From: Chloroflexota bacterium
Lineage (GTDB): Bacteria; Chloroflexota; Anaerolineae; Aggregatilineales; J027
Direction: 5' to 3'
Assembly: GCA_022616515.1 (NCBI GenBank)
Contig: JAKEEQ010000406.1
Coordinates: 1 to 32,128, forward strand
DNA length: 32,128 nt
Every line of letters starts with the position of its first letter. Within the stretch, counting starts at the first letter, position 1. The notes beneath the pieces were generated by a model. That model saw nothing but the letters and a program-made list of their open reading frames with translations. It was not told the DNA's origin and ran no database searches. This document shows, piece by piece, positions 31,984 through 32,128 of this stretch. A program made the position numbers and the translations under genes.

Positions 31984-32012
31984 ATTGTATCGCATTTTGC
32001 CCGCCAATCCAA
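31984..32012 (-). promoter_or_regulatory. Candidate sigma70-like promoter of the ABC operon
   Basis: On the minus strand TTGGAT (32012-32007) and TACAAT (31989-31984) are 17 bases apart, and the -10 is 35 bases before the GTG at 31948. Confidence 0.45.
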
Positions 32013-32043
32013 AACATTATTACATGATCTCAGGGCGATTGCA

Positions 32044-32128
32044 TCAAAACTGGTCGAGAAGTTGCTCAAGAAAAGTCGTATCGAGAGCAGCTTTATAACG
32101 TTGGGTCCGAATGCTACCTTTTGAGGCA
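32044..32128 (-). CDS. 3' end of an unidentified gene, cut by the window edge
   Basis: The minus strand is open from the edge to TGA at 32044-32046, giving 27 codons ending SIRTQRYKAALDTTFLEQLL, then DQF. The composition looks like a real protein tail and the position fits a gene upstream of the ABC operon promoter. Too short to identify. Confidence 0.4.
   Translation of the reverse strand, partial: ASKGSIRTQRYKAALDTTFLEQLLDQF

Noticed and set aside
31526-32098. 190-codon plus-strand frame at the right edge
   Set aside because: Mostly antisense to the first ABC gene, with no recognisable domain or ribosome site.

Overview
The window reads as a chromosome-like segment of mid-GC bacterial DNA, most probably from a member of the Chloroflexota (Anaerolineae-type). 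That is an inference from gene style: a LuxR-type HTH fused to an NB-ARC/TPR regulator, an EtfD-like membrane iron-sulfur oxidoreductase, exported META and PDZ proteins, Uma2 and DUF6429 families, and many short palindromic intergenic repeats. No rRNA, tRNA or CRISPR array was seen. No replication origin or phage structural gene was recognised.

Layout. 1-290 is the 5' part of a SAM methyltransferase. 435-502 is a double-palindrome repeat. 666-2451 is a ParR-like RHH adaptor followed by a ParM/StbA-like actin ATPase. 2619-2930 is a DUF433 antitoxin-like gene whose partner is cut off after 11 codons. 2958-5263 is a mosaic on the minus strand: an exported PsbP-like protein, a beta-propeller remnant and a DUF4352-like membrane protein, separated by truncated copies of the 3' end of the EtfD-like gene that lies intact at 5291-7495. 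7621-8530 holds two membrane proteins, one EcsC-like. 8720-11979 is a methyltransferase divergent from a large signal-transduction ATPase, with a palindrome between them. 12454-18546 is a plus-strand run: zinc-ribbon protein, ferredoxin-NADP reductase, a single-chain RHH-MazF fusion, a GNAT, a triple-META exported protein and a SnoaL-like protein. 18471-20049 (minus) is a thioesterase and a twin-PDZ exported protein. 20357-23377 (plus) is an AraC regulator, an exported alpha/beta hydrolase, a DUF1801 protein and a DUF6429/UPF0158-like protein.

23702-26378 is a second mosaic: a solitary 45-bp copy of the 3' end of an ABC transporter gene, a Uma2 nuclease remnant cut by an IS200/IS605-type TnpB element, and a hypothetical gene. 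The intact ABC gene lies next to it. 26379-31948 (minus) is a three-gene ABC exporter operon: two tandem paralogues with an Asp in place of the catalytic Glu, and one half-transporter with the Glu. A gene 3' end fragment closes the window.

Two patterns stand out. First, at two loci a protein-coding gene's 3' end, with stop codon, is found again downstream after intervening cargo genes, and the copies differ mostly at synonymous sites. This resembles insertion at gene 3' ends with replacement of the tail, as phage 21 and e14 do in icd, but no integrase is present. Second, most of the intergenic palindromes come as pairs about 45-47 bp centre to centre, with CTAC/GTAG feet facing inward: a REP/BIME-like module with interchangeable stem sequences.
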